Program-made: the position numbers and the translations under genes
NCBI RefSeq assembly: GCF_902459465.1
Contig: NC_047073.1
Location: forward strand, 12,768,114 to 12,832,113
Reading direction: 5' to 3'
From: Asterias rubens
Taxonomy: Eukaryota; Echinodermata; Asteroidea; Forcipulatida; Asteriidae
Length of the DNA stretch: 64,000 nucleotides
The notes under the pieces: generated by a model
Seen by the model: the letters and a program-made list of their open reading frames with translations, nothing else
Database searches by the model: none
What the model was told of the DNA's origin: nothing
In this document: in pieces, positions 50,025 to 59,888 of the stretch
How positions within the stretch are numbered: the first letter of the stretch is position 1
Layout: every line of letters starts with the position of its first letter

Positions 50025-53000
50025 GGAACATTCCTAGTTAAGGTTGTTCTATTTCCCTTGTTGGATGGTTCACCAACCGTCAAGGACGACATCTGGTGGA
50101 TATAAGTGGAAGTTTCCTCGCCGTGAAACGCTATGTGTGCTGACTTGACTTATCATGACAGAAGGTATAGGTAATTCGTGTTTATAAGTTTGGAGCCATC
50201 TTTGTTTATCAAACTCAAATTGTAATGAGAGGTGAACATACCATAAGAAACAAAACAATATGTTTATTAGAGGTTACATGCTGGGATAAATAATACTACA
50301 TGTGTACAAAATGTATGGTGTTTTACCAAGAAAACACTGATGACGTGTATTCCCTTTGTTCGTCAGGCAATTATCAGGAGCGGCAACACGTGACTGGAGA
50401 CAGGGAACATGGATCCGGAGTGGCACAATTCGGATCCTTTTCTGTGAGTAAGGTAATTGTATACTATTAATAATAATTATTATTATATATATTTAGACTG
50501 CGCACATCTGTCAATGAAGACACCCAAGGCGCACAAAAAGGAATCGATCGGTAAGAACATAACATTATGGGTGCGTTCGTTTCCTGGGTCGACCCCGGTG
50601 TGTGGTGTTTTTTTTTTCCAGGACGAACGTGGGTAATTATCTGCACACGTTCGTCCTACAAAAAAACCCGCCACACACCGGGGTCGACCTGGGGAAGCTA
50701 AACGAACGCACCCACAATAGTACATGCATAGGTAGTTTTCTATTCTGACCCGCATACAATGCCCCCAAAAAATGTCGGATGTCGTACCTTTGCCACCTCG
50801 TACCCTGGACACTTCGTATCTTCACTTCGTACCGTAACCAAATTGGTCACTTCATACCGTGGCGGGGTACGAAGTGAACATTCGCCGAGTAACTTCGTAC
50901 CCTCATTATAAAGTGTACGTTTAATAAGTTAATGCGTGGGAGGTCTCGAGGCTTGACTGTAACCGAGTCAAGATTCTTGAGCACAATGATCCGACCAGAA
51001 CTTTAGTTCGGTAATACTTGAGTCAACTGAACGAAACTCTTTGGATTTGGATTTGGGGTCGAGTTGGTGACCCGGAGGAAAAATTGTGAAATTGGCACAA
51101 AATGTTTTTGTTGAATAAGGAAGAAACGAAAGGCCTACAGCTCTCTTTGAAAACATAAATTAGAAAAGTGAGTCTGACTTTCCTCGGGTAAAAGTTGGGA
51201 CTGGTCTCAGCTACAGGACCTCATTGATTTAGGTATCTACCCGTTGAGAACATTCTGAGCTTATTTTGATGAATATTGTCATGAGTTGGAGGGGTTTGTT
51301 ACCAAAAGCCTCTCTGCCTGGTGCTTATGGGCACTCCTGTGACCAATCAAGGTACTCAAGGCGCTGAGTAGGTATACAAACTTAGATAGGTTATTAGGTT
51401 ATATAAAGATAGGTTATTGCAGTGATGAATTCTGAGACCCAATTATGTAGCACTTTACAAGGGTTTTCAAGCCGCTACGGCGCATACAGCAGCCACAGCC
51501 AGGAACACCGGGCGAGCCCTTTCTCTTTTCGATAAGAGCACTGGTAGCGTTCTTTTACATGCGATACACAACACACGGAACCAACGGCTTTACGTCCCGT
51601 CCGATAGACGAAGTAAGTGTCTTGCTTAAGGACACAACAGTCACGGCTGGGGATTCGAACCCAGACTCAGCTGATCAGAAACACCATTCGGTGCTCTTAA
51701 CCGCTCTCAATCTTAGAATTGACAAACGATATATTTCGTTTCTGAACAACGTCACACTAAACTACTATTGGATTTACTTCTCTGTTCTCTTTCAGAAAGC
51801 TTATAAACGCCTGTGCCTGGTCCTACTGTATAGTGCGCTATGGACAACGATCTGTGTCGTCCTGGTCAATAGACACATACTACCCAATTACGTTCGACAA
51901 ACTGCGTATACTAATCACTGCGTACAGGCAGGGGAAGGTACTATATGCAGAGATGCACGGCTTAGTGGCAGCCCACAGGATGTGAACCCTACCACACCTA
52001 CTTTGAAGACTGAGACTATAACCATCAAGCCAACACCGAAACGTATTCCACAGAGATGGCTTGGACCTAAAGGATATGTCACACACGATAATAAAAGAGT
52101 GAGGCTAGCTTCTTTTACTGTTTCACTTGTTAGGTGTTAGGGCCAACAGCCCGGAACACCTCTTATTTTTGTTAGTTTTTTGTTGATTTTATTGTTGATG
52201 TTGATGTTTTTGTTTTGCTTTTGTTGTTGTCATTGCTGTTGCTGCTGTTGTTGTTGTGTTTCTGTTTTGTCGATATCGTTGATGTTGTCGTTATCGTTGA
52301 CGTTGTCGTTATCGTTGTCGTTGACGTTGTCGTTATCGTTGACGTTGTCATTGACGTTGTTGTTGTCGTTGTCGTTGTCGTTGTCGTTGACGTTGTCGTT
52401 ATCGTTGTCGTTGTCGTTGACGTTGTCAATGTCGTTGTCGTTGACGTTATCGTTGTCGTTGTCGTTGTGGTTGTCGTTGCATAACAATAACTAGTGTCAT
52501 CATAACATAATTATATCAAATTTTCTATTTATAGTCGATAAAGAAGACGTGCGGCACCTGTGCAATCGTCAACAGTGCTGGTCGACTCATAGGATCCAAA
52601 GCCGGTCAGGACATCGATGAAGCAGACTGCGTGATCCGCATGAATGGCGCCCCCACGGCAACCTACGAAGCCGACGTGGGTACCAAGACAACATACAGGG
52701 TCATAGGTCACAGAAACTTTCCCAGGATGATGAAAACAATGAAGGAGAGGCGACACTACCTCGACGATGAGGCGACGAGGTCCGACCTTGTGGTCGTGTG
52801 GCATTACGGCGTCAACTGGAAGAAAAACTCCCCTGCAAGATGGAGCAAGGTGTTCTGTTCTATCTTTAAAAAGGCCACAGTCTACCTGGCGTCTGAGACG
52901 GCCATGAAACGAAACGAAGAAATGTTTTACGGAGAGCTTGACATCCAAAAGTAAGTCGTCACTTCGCGCGCAAACAACATTTCAGTTTTGTTTTTGTTTT

Positions 53001-55379
53001 GGGGTGAACTTATTTGTTTGATCGTTTGTATGTTTCCCCCCAATTGACCTGTTTATAAGTGTGTACATGTGATCGTCGTAGACGACAGACGCAGTTATCG
53101 GACGTTCGATTTTTACACATTCGTGGTTTATTTGATAGAGGAAAACAGATTTAGCTTCAACAATTCCCCACAAGCTTCTTCATAAGAGAGGATCCATTAA
53201 TAATTGTGAGGCTGTCAAACTATTAACTTATAATGAGTCTACGTGAACATGTATGGTAAATGAAGTTACACGCACTAAAATAAACAAAATAAGCACGGAA
53301 ACCTTGGGAAACTAGGCTAGCTTGTATCATTTCCAAATTGACACATTTTGTCTTATTTCCCACACTCTAGATCTAAGGTCAAAATATGGATGTCAACAGG
53401 CTGGGGAACGATGTTGTTTGCTCTTGATGTATGTGAAACCATCGATGTGTATGGGATGATCTATGAAGACTACTGCAGGTAAAGTAGAAGAGCAAAGGTG
53501 GCTAAATCAGACAAGATAGCTGCAGTGTCATTGCTCATAAATACTGGTGCTGTTTCTGATACTGCTACTGACGTTGCTGTTTCTGCCACGGATGTTTGTA
53601 GTGCTGTTGCTGGTGCATCTTATGTTGGTTTTTATGTTATACTGTTTGGGTTGGGCTGTGGTTTATTTATGTACGTTATTCGTTATAATATTCCAAATAT
53701 TTCGTGGGTTGTGGTCACGAGTTAGTCCTGACTTGACTAATCCTAGGAGATTTTAAAAACTTAAGGCTCGTCCTGAGTTAGGATGAGCATTAAACTCGTC
53801 CTAACTCTATAAAGGTTAGTCTTAGGCTCTTTGTGAAATCATGGAGGTAGGTGAATCAAACCAGACCAGGGCCCATTCACTAACTCTGCTTAAGTAGCCC
53901 ACCTTGTTGAGCTGTTAATGGCTCCGCTTTTAACATCGGTCTCATCACTGTCGCCATTACAGCCCACATTCGATACATGTCTAAAACACTAAGTTTTCAA
54001 AGGTCGCAACATGCGTGGTAGTTTGATTGCAAATTTCTCCCATTTACAAAAGTCCTTTACTACACCAAAGTACCTCATTTTATTCCTTACATTTGTAGAA
54101 TTACTATGACACATAACAGGGCTTACTAAAATATGATGACTATGTCCAGATGTGATGATTTGAAAATTGGTCAAAAAAAAGTGTACAAAAATTACATTTA
54201 ACGTGACTTGTTCATGGCTGCCGCCATCTTTTAATGATTCTCCGCCTGTTGATCGTGGGCGCCCGGCAAATCTTGCAAGTCATGAATATCCATAAGGTGA
54301 CGTCATGATGGCTAGGCTTATCGACGTGTGTGTACAGTAAAAACTGAATATGTTTAGGGTGACGTGGCGCTGCGCTGTACCTGGAAACTACCACCGCGCA
54401 ACGTCACCTCATACATATTCATATTTACTTTGTACACCACACAAATTGATAAATCAGAGTAGTCATGCCGCGTCACGTGACGTTATCTTGGATATTCATG
54501 ACTTGCAAGATTTGCCTGGTGCCCTGACTTCTCACGACCAACAAGAGGAGAATCATGAAAAGATGGCGGAACCCATGAACGAGTCACGTTAAATGTAATT
54601 TTTGTACACTTTTTTGTTTACCAATTTTCAAATCATCACATCCGGACAAAGTCATCATTTAGTAAGCCCTGTTATGTGTCATAGTAATTCCACAAATGTA
54701 AGGAATAAAATGAGGTACGTTGGAGTAGTATAGGACTTTTGTAAATGGGAGAAATTTGCAATCAAACTACCACGCATTTTGCGACCTTTGAAAACTTAGC
54801 GTTTAGACATGTATCGAAGGTGGGCTGTAATGGCGACAGTGATGAGACCGATGTTAAAAGCGGAGCCATTAAGTGTTTATACGTCAAGCGTATTTCACGG
54901 GCTAGTGGGAATTATACGCTTAACCTACTCAGCTACGAAGAAATTCGGTCGTAAACGAAAAAATCCGACGGTAACCAGAGCCATGAAATTTGACCCTGGT
55001 TTCCTCTCGTCAGTTCGCCAAACTAATTCACATTAACTAACCGAAAGTCACAGCCTCCTGTAATGATTGTGCTTTGTTTCGTCTTGTCCCAAACAGTGAA
55101 CACCCGAATGACACCTACTCGTACCACTACTTTGACAAGGCCCGTACCGAGTGCAGCTACTACGCAAGCAGTGAACGACAAACACTTAAGGGGCATAAGT
55201 TTCTAACGGAGAAAGCTATATTTGCCAAGTGGGCCGCAATGTACGGCATCGTCTTCCACGAACCATCATGGGACGGTCACTTGAAGAATAGTGGCAATGA
55301 CACCGTGGTGGACACACTGTTCAAGAGAACGTTTAGGGACTATGAAGAGCAACGGGAAAGTAACAGCACCAAGTCGTGA
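46130..55379 (+). CDS. ST6GALNAC-like: ST6GalNAc-like sialyltransferase, gene 2
   Basis: GT29 family, type II Golgi enzyme using CMP-sialic acid; acceptor probably GalNAc-type glycans. Coding exons 46130-46169, 50367-50443, 51796-52098, 52535-52950, 53371-53478 and 55097-55379 sum to 1227 nt, or 408 residues plus stop, in frame throughout. Residues 1-44 form a basic/polar tail, about 45-63 the membrane helix (LCLVLLYSALWTTICVVLV), to about 140 the stem. Motif L starts at TCGTCAIVNSAGRLIGSKAG (CxxC at 146-149) and includes VIRMNGAPT. Motif S is MSTGWGTMLFALDVC. Motif III is YSYHYF, and motif VS is HKFLTE (H-x4-E). The last four exons are certain by family similarity. The first two rest on splice consensus, a good start context (gcagccATGG) and matching phases. 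The substrate subtype is not determined. Gene 3 is its tandem paralogue. Confidence 0.85.
46665..47010. mobile_element. Foldback MITE family B, copy in gene 2 intron 1
   Basis: ttaaaggaacacgttgcc ... acaaacggttacaaacgctt. The centre tatgggagtcaaatttttga / ctcccata is a perfect hairpin. The last ~45 bases of the right arm are lost. Confidence 0.75.
47353..47690. mobile_element. Diverged family A copy in gene 2 intron 1
   Basis: cactttacacactatcggta ... accaagtgagaatactggtc, with the central hairpin replaced by 'ggccggaagccttttattcc', a subfamily also seen at 30940 and 45480. A C22-type tract lies just upstream (about 47253). Confidence 0.55.
47708..47783. repeat. Small inverted repeat
   Basis: taactgtttcggttaatggt (47708-) pairs with accgaaacagttaattgg further on. 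A 75-base foldback, no copies noted elsewhere. Confidence 0.5.
48031..48184. mobile_element. Foldback MITE family D, copy 2
   Basis: gcagcagacttaccgggtaa ... ttacccggtatgtctgctgc, arms continuing to ggagactttc / ggaaagtctgc. Inside gene 2 intron 1. Confidence 0.78.
48661..49046. mobile_element. Foldback MITE family A, copy 7
   Basis: taaagccagtggacactatt ... gtccactgcctttaa. Full length, inside gene 2 intron 1. A further diverged relative follows at 49331-49690. Confidence 0.8.
49689..49736. repeat. Short hairpin
   Basis: ctaatggcagtttaatgtt and aacattcaactgccatta form an almost perfect 48-base stem-loop at the edge of a diverged family A copy. Confidence 0.5.
49961..50024. repeat. (CAA)21 microsatellite
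   Basis: About 21 CAA units in gene 2 intron 1. Confidence 0.95.
50367..50443 (+). CDS. ST6GALNAC-like: Gene 2 candidate second coding exon
   Basis: The exon follows tattccctttgttcgtcag and ends TTTTCT|gtgagt. It encodes GNYQERQHVTGDREHGSG... to FGSFS with no stop in the needed frame; the exon is 77 nt, entering in phase 1 and leaving in phase 0, exactly what the flanking exons need. A cytoplasmic tail segment by position. Confidence 0.55.
50568..50714. mobile_element. Foldback MITE family E, copy 1
   Basis: gggtgcgttcgttt ... aaacgaacgcaccc with inner arms ggtcgaccccggtgtgtgg / ccacacaccggggtcgacct. Copy 2 is in a gene 3 intron (62035). Confidence 0.85.
50761..50910. repeat. Cluster of TTCGTACC motifs
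   Basis: tcgtacc or its complement ggtacga occurs about six times in 150 bases (for example 50782, 50800, 50825, 50866, 50895), partly as inverted pairs around aaccaaattggt. Family unknown. Confidence 0.5.
51440..51715 (-). mobile_element. tRNA-derived SINE (family S3)
   Basis: Contains ggattcgaaccca (reverse complement of a B-box) at about 51651, preceded by gtgtcttgcttaaggacaca and followed by ctgatcagaaacacc and gtgctcttaaccgctc. It lies just upstream of the gene 2 membrane exon; the long open frame here is SINE read-through, not a start. Confidence 0.65.
51796..52098 (+). CDS. ST6GALNAC-like: Gene 2 membrane/stem exon (101 codons)
   Basis: The acceptor is gttctctttcag and the donor is AAAAGA|gtgagg, both phase 0. 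KAYKR precedes the helix LCLVLLYSALWTTICVVLV. The stem is T/P-rich (TPTLKTETITIKPTPKR) and ends GYVTHDNKR, parallel to GYITFKDRK in gene 3. Confidence 0.85.
52175..52483. repeat. GTT/GTC-rich minisatellite in gene 2 intron
   Basis: Degenerate 6- and 18-base units (cgttgtcgttatcgttgacg) run for about 300 bases and end only about 50 bases before the motif L exon acceptor, supplying part of the intron's T-rich end. Confidence 0.88.
52535..52950 (+). CDS. ST6GALNAC-like: Gene 2 sialylmotif L exon (416 nt)
   Basis: Starts TCGATAAAG after tttctatttatag in phase 0 and ends CAAAA|gtaagt in phase 2. Encodes motif L (CAIVNSAGRLIG, DCVIRMNGAPTATYEADVG, VIGHRNFP) and continues without intron through NSPARWSKVF to YLASE. 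Confidence 0.92.
53371..53478 (+). CDS. ST6GALNAC-like: Gene 2 sialylmotif S exon (108 nt)
   Basis: Between cacactctag and gtaaag. Encodes SKVKIWMSTGWGTMLFALDV then CETIDVYGMIYEDYC. Differs from the gene 3 exon at only 7 of 108 positions by my alignment. Confidence 0.93.
53722..53835. repeat. 'Cgtcctaact' inverted repeat
   Basis: ctcgtcctgagttaggatgag and ctcgtcctaactctataaagg form an imperfect palindrome; a related one lies at 46589-46650. Probably a small foldback family. Confidence 0.4.
53915..54872. mobile_element. Giant foldback element (family G), ~958 bp, in gene 2 intron
   Basis: ttaatggctccgcttttaac at the left pairs with gttaaaagcggagccattaa at the right, and complementarity runs almost to the centre (about 54393; for example tgcaagtcatgaatatcca / ggatattcatgacttgca). 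TTAA is at both ends. No coding capacity. It lies between the motif S exon and the last exon. Confidence 0.85.
55097..55379 (+). CDS. ST6GALNAC-like: Gene 2 last exon: motifs III and VS
   Basis: After cttgtcccaaacag; completes a Ser codon. Encodes SEHPNDTYSYHYFDKARTEC, HKFLTEKAIFAKWA, FHEPSWDGHLK and stops TGA 55377-55379, 30 residues after the last conserved block. Confidence 0.92.
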
Positions 55380-55433
55380 CGAATGATGAAATGAACATCT
55401 ATGCATGTGTTATTTCAATCTCGTTTTCAGGAA

Positions 55434-55490
55434 GTCAAATGCAACTACTACGAAAGCAGTGAACGACAAACACTAAAATTGCTTCGTTGT
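55434..55490 (+). pseudogene. Partial copy of the gene 2 last exon in its 3' UTR
   Basis: tgcaactactacgaaagcag + tgaacgacaaacactaaa repeats the exon sequence at about 55153-55194 with few changes. It is preceded by gttttcag, an acceptor-like motif, but has no open frame onward. It looks like a fragment of a duplicated exon. Confidence 0.65.
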
Positions 55491-55505
55491 TAACCTTCTT
55501 TTTTA

Positions 55506-55511
55506 AATAAA
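55506..55511 (+). promoter_or_regulatory. Probable polyadenylation signal of gene 2
   Basis: AATAAA 127 bases after the stop codon, after the exon fragment, so that fragment would be transcribed within the 3' UTR. Confidence 0.5.
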
Positions 55512-55738
55512 CGAGATTGAAAAGTTCGGCTGGCGCGTCATGAGAGGACAATCAGCATTGTTGTTTACTGACTGTGACGATAAGGTCACAGTGTCCACCG
55601 AGACAGAAATGTTGATCACGCATAGCATGGATTTTCTATCTTGTGAGCTGTGCATCTATGATATACTCTGTCTCGTTTGAAGCAGGGGTTTTGTCACGTT
55701 GGTCTACCGTCGTCTTCCAGCCAAGGTGTGGTTGAACC

Positions 55739-55981
55739 TGGGCCCAATTTCATAGCGCTGCTAAGCACACAAATTTGCTTAGCATGAAATTTCTCCCTTT
55801 ATAAAAACAGGAATGCCGACCAAATTTCCACGTGATTTTCAGGACTTGCAAACAACAGCTGAATACCAGTAAGAAGCAACATGCAAAGACTGGAAATGTG
55901 GATGGCATTCCTGTTTTTATCAAGGAACAAATGTCATGCTACGCAAATGTTGGTGCTTAGCAGCGCTATGAAATTGGGTCA
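55739..55981. mobile_element. Foldback MITE family C, copy 2
   Basis: gggcccaatttcatagcgctgc ... gcagcgctatgaaattgggt, with gcttagcatgaaat in the left arm. Same structure as 33081-33327. Confidence 0.85.
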
Positions 55982-58867
55982 TGGTTTGGATAGGGAGGGA
56001 GGAAAACCAAGATGGCCAGACTGTAATGAATGAAAACTGTGTAGACGATTTAAAATAATTATGATAGATAGAAACTTCACAGCTGGTTCATTTTTTTTCC
56101 CTTCTTATTTTTATTTTTTTTTGGGGGGGGGGGGGGGAGGGGGCTTAAGAAAATGTATTCTAATCATTATTATGTTGATGTATAGCACGGCGAATTGAAA
56201 TGCCAAATCAATCACGTTTAATACACAGTCGTCCAAATTTGTTGCACGATTTTCCACAAACTGTTTAAAACAATACAAATTGGTGACTCTTAGTCAGTAA
56301 CCCGAAAATCGAAAAACTGTCATCATAATCCATAAGAAATTTGGTAACAGTTTGGTAATTACTCCAAACATGAATTGCCAGTATCAACTCACTTGGGATG
56401 GAGCGCATGGTGAGCTGTTGATATTATAAAACATTGTCAGAAACCACCTACCTTTGAAAAAAATGTTGCTATTTATAGAAGGGAGTATTTTTTTATCAAA
56501 ATGATTCTGAAAAAGACTGCAAGCATGAAGCCTTTCCCATAAAGCACGAAAAGTATGATTTTTTTGTTTTTATATTTTTTTGTTTTACTTTCTTGCAACT
56601 TCGATGATGAAATGAGCCCAACTGTCCACATTTGGTTCTTTTAGGCATTATGTTGTGATACTTTCAGTGTGGTCTTTGACATTATTATTAAACCAAAGGA
56701 TACACCTACAATTACCAGCCACTAATGTTAATGTGCTTTGGTATCGAGACCATTGTTCTTTCAATCTCAAACGTTTTAAACCGCAACTAGTCCTTGCACC
56801 CTGTTTGTGCAAAAACGATAAAACTACAGTATTGTATGCAATATTTTAGGAAATAAATTTAAAGTATTAAGCTGACTCAAGTTAGAGATTTGTCGCTTTT
56901 TGTCATTGTCGCTCTTTTTCCATACCCGACTTAGCAAAACATTTACTTGATCTCTAGTTTCCCTGTATCGGTGTTGATGAAACGTGTTCAGTTTAAAATG
57001 GCTGCAGTATCAAATGAAAACAATTATTGTTGAAAAATGACATTTTTCTTTAAGGTAGAGCGTTATTCATTTTTATTTTTGGATGAGCAAGGGCAAAACT
57101 GCTAACCTACCACATTTTGGAAAAGAGAAAAAAATGAATTTCAGAGAATATACTTGTTTAAACATTGTGTGAATGTTTTGTTTGTTTTGTAGCATTGATC
57201 GCGATGGGAGGTTAGTATACGTACACTGGTACACCTAACATTCAAACCAATGTACCCAGTACGATGGGGGGGGGGGGGTAGTCTGGTTTATATGTGTTTA
57301 ATGAATATCTGCATCCATGGGTGTTGTTGGATACGGGAAACACGACCAAGATGGTGGCAGCATGATGAAGGTCCGTAGCCTGATGATAAGCGTACAGCCA
57401 CTTGGGGATCTTCCCTCGATGTGGGGGCCTTGTCACACCATTGTCACGCTGACTTGGGGGCAATGCTTAATAGCACAACCAACTTCCCACATCGCGTAAT
57501 GTTTAGAGACATTCTTCGGTGTAGCTAGCACGAGACACACAGTGCGAAAACTGTCTCGATCACCATGGTCACACCAGGGCAAGGGCAGAGACATCACTCC
57601 TTGGTCTTTGCTAAGGTCTGAAACCAAGTGAAAAATGAAAATCTGATTGCTAGTTGGTTTGGTTTTGAAAGTTTTGTTTTCTCCCTCTTTGATATACCAA
57701 AGAGATACCTAGAAAACATGTTGCCTGCAATTATTATAATAGTTACATGTATGCAAAGAAATGTTTCGCCATGGTATAATACCATTAAAGATGAATTGAA
57801 TTGAATGACAGGGCCCTGAGTATAACCTTAGAGCGAAGCTACATGTTGGTCATAGATTAATACGGTAACTCAGGGGATTTCCATTGACCCAGCAACATGC
57901 ATCAGTACTACCCTCTGAATCTTAAGCTACGTCTAGATCAGCGCGTCTACCAGTGTTGAAGAATAGCAGACGCGCGCGATCTAGCCGTAGCTGTAGCCGA
58001 AGTCGCCGTTTCGGACACGGCCTTATTTATTAAATGTAGAGCAAATACCGATGATTGAATCAACCGAAAACACCATCTAAACATAGGGCCGTGTATTTTT
58101 AAATGTCTGCAGCTTTTTGTTTGTTCCTCTCTTTCATGCAAAATCTCGTTGAATATGTGGACACCCTCTGGTTGGCACAGCAAACATCTCAACACACAAA
58201 AGATGATGTTGTGCCACGAGCGTCCAACAAGCCGGCGTAAAGAGAAAGATAAACATTTATTATGTAACAAGATTGCTGAAGACACCAAAGTGTGTCTTCA
58301 TGAGTTTCCACTGCTAGCTAAATTTACCATCCGTCAGTCTGGGTGTTTCGCAGTAGCTTTGTGGTTTGACCACGGAGGTAGAATTGTTTGACTTCGGGGT
58401 GCCAGGCATAAGGACCATGGAGTGAGTTGCGTTGCCCGCAGTATTTTGTATGATCTGATGTCTGGTCAAAAGACGGGAATATTTTGTACAGATGGAACCT
58501 GCAGAGAACTGATGGCCGAGTGTCTTAAAGATGGCTCGATTCAATTGTGTAAGTTTACACTTTTATTAACAATTTCTTTAGCAACCGAAAACAAGAAGGG
58601 GGTCCGCCATTACATGGTTTCGATTATTGATGTTTAAATAATAATATAAGAACAGAGATAACCAAACCAAGGTTTTTTGCCTGATGTAAAGTATGTGTCT
58701 CTTTTTTCGAATCCACACGAATTGTGTTTGGGCTCCCGGATAAGCTGCGTCAATTATTTTGAATGTATGCTTTCAGTATGGGGCATTAAATTGACAGAGC
58801 CAAAACACCCAAGCCCAAATCTGTTAACTGTTTCACAGTTCGCAAACTGTGGGCCAACATAACATTA
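55982..58867. other. Between genes 2 and 3; no exon assigned
   Basis: Contains T/G homopolymers (about 56100-56140, 57266) and a diverged family A remnant (about 56348-56680). I searched for a first exon of gene 3 ending in phase 0 and found none that fits; a hexamer-like atgggag|gttagt at 57204 has the wrong phase. Confidence 0.45.
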
Positions 58868-59121
58868 ATGCGCAACACAACGGCAACTACAACATTTTAC
58901 AAAGAAAAGTATCCTTCTCTATAAACCATGAGAACAAACAAACGTTCGATTACATGTTAAATCAAAGTTAGGCTTAACTGAATTTGACCGGAAATGTTGC
59001 GTAACACGACGGCAACTACAACTTACAAAAAAAAAATCCGTCTCTTTAAACCATGACAACAAACAAACGTTCGATTACATGTTAAATCAAAGTTAGGCTA
59101 AACTGAATTTGACCGAAAATG
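58868..59121. repeat. ~128-bp tandem duplication
   Basis: aacggcaactacaac, aacaaacaaacgttcgatta, and gttaggct.aactgaatttga each occur twice, 128 bases apart. Confidence 0.75.
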
Positions 59122-59244
59122 TTCAATCAAATTGATATTAATCATGGAGACTTTTGAACATGTATGTACTTCATTTTAAGAGGAATTTAAAATGGGAATG
59201 CAGACAGTGTAATGAACACATACAAGTCAAGAATGAGTCAGTGT

Positions 59245-59380
59245 CTCAAGACTTTTAAAAGAAGTCATGGAATGGGACCGATGACTGACAGGAGACCGTC
59301 TCCATCCATCACAACATTCAAGACAAACTTAAAATCTCACTTGTTCAAACAAGAGTACTCGCACAATCCTCAGTTCTAAT
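59245..59380 (+). mobile_element. LINE ORF2 C-terminal remnant
   Basis: A frame reads RRPSPSITTFKTNLKSHLFK before a stop at 59380, the usual end of non-LTR reverse transcriptases (S...FK..LK.HLF). Upstream sequence is not recognisable as RT. It lies in the presumed first intron of gene 3. Confidence 0.45.
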
Positions 59381-59489
59381 TAAATGTTGTCTTCATCCTC
59401 AATCGCCAAGAGCACCTTATATAGGAGAATACAGACGCTAAAAAGTATATAGTCTTTATTATTATAAGAAGTAATTGTATAAGTACTCT

Positions 59490-59722
59490 CTAAATGTAAA
59501 AGAGTGAAAAACACCACTCTTTACTTTTCGAGCTGTCCCTCACATGGCTCTTCAAAAAGAGTGGTGGTTATTTCACTCTTTTAGAGGGGTTTCACTCCAG
59601 GACAGAGTGAAAATCACTCAAAAAGATGCAAACTTCAATTTAAAAGAGTGGAAGACCACTCGAAAAAGAGTTGTCCTTCATATGGCTCTTCAAAGAGTGA
59701 TTTTTCTCTCTTTTACATTAAG
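59490..59722. mobile_element. Foldback MITE family H, copy 1
   Basis: taaatgtaaaagagtgaaaa and the complementary end ctctcttttacatta are inverted. The interior repeats 'aaagagtg' and 'atggctcttcaaa' several times. Partial second copy at 60664. Confidence 0.65.
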
Positions 59723-59888
59723 AGAGCAGTGAGTATATTGACCCAGAAGGGATCAGGCGCTACGGGACACTGATCTGGGTCAAGTCTGACTCAACTCGGT
59801 TTTTTTGTTTTTGTCTTGTTTAAGAGTACATGGAGTTTAATATTGCAATGTTCCTTTTAATGTTCCGTTAGTTATTGTTGTCTTGCAG

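Noticed and set aside
51559-51795. Long open frame with Met upstream of the gene 2 membrane exon, usable as a start
   Set aside because: Most of it is tRNA-derived SINE (ggattcgaaccc, ctgatcagaaacacc), and a good acceptor (ctctttcag) lies at the exon edge. It is intron read-through.
52180-52494. Several 85-104-residue frames of simple leucine, serine, valine or asparagine/aspartate repeats
   Set aside because: All frames and both strands are open because the DNA is a GTT/GTC minisatellite in an intron.
57190-57215. tgttttgtag|CATTGATCGCGATGGGAG|gttagt as a gene 3 mini-exon
   Set aside because: Phase 1 at its end does not match the phase-0 start of 59889.
58422-58637. 71-residue frame (DGTCRELMAECLKDGSIQL) between gttttgtacag-like and gtaagt sites as gene 3 first exon
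   Set aside because: The exon leaves in phase 1 or 0-mod wrong for the phase-0 membrane exon, and no start codon fits.
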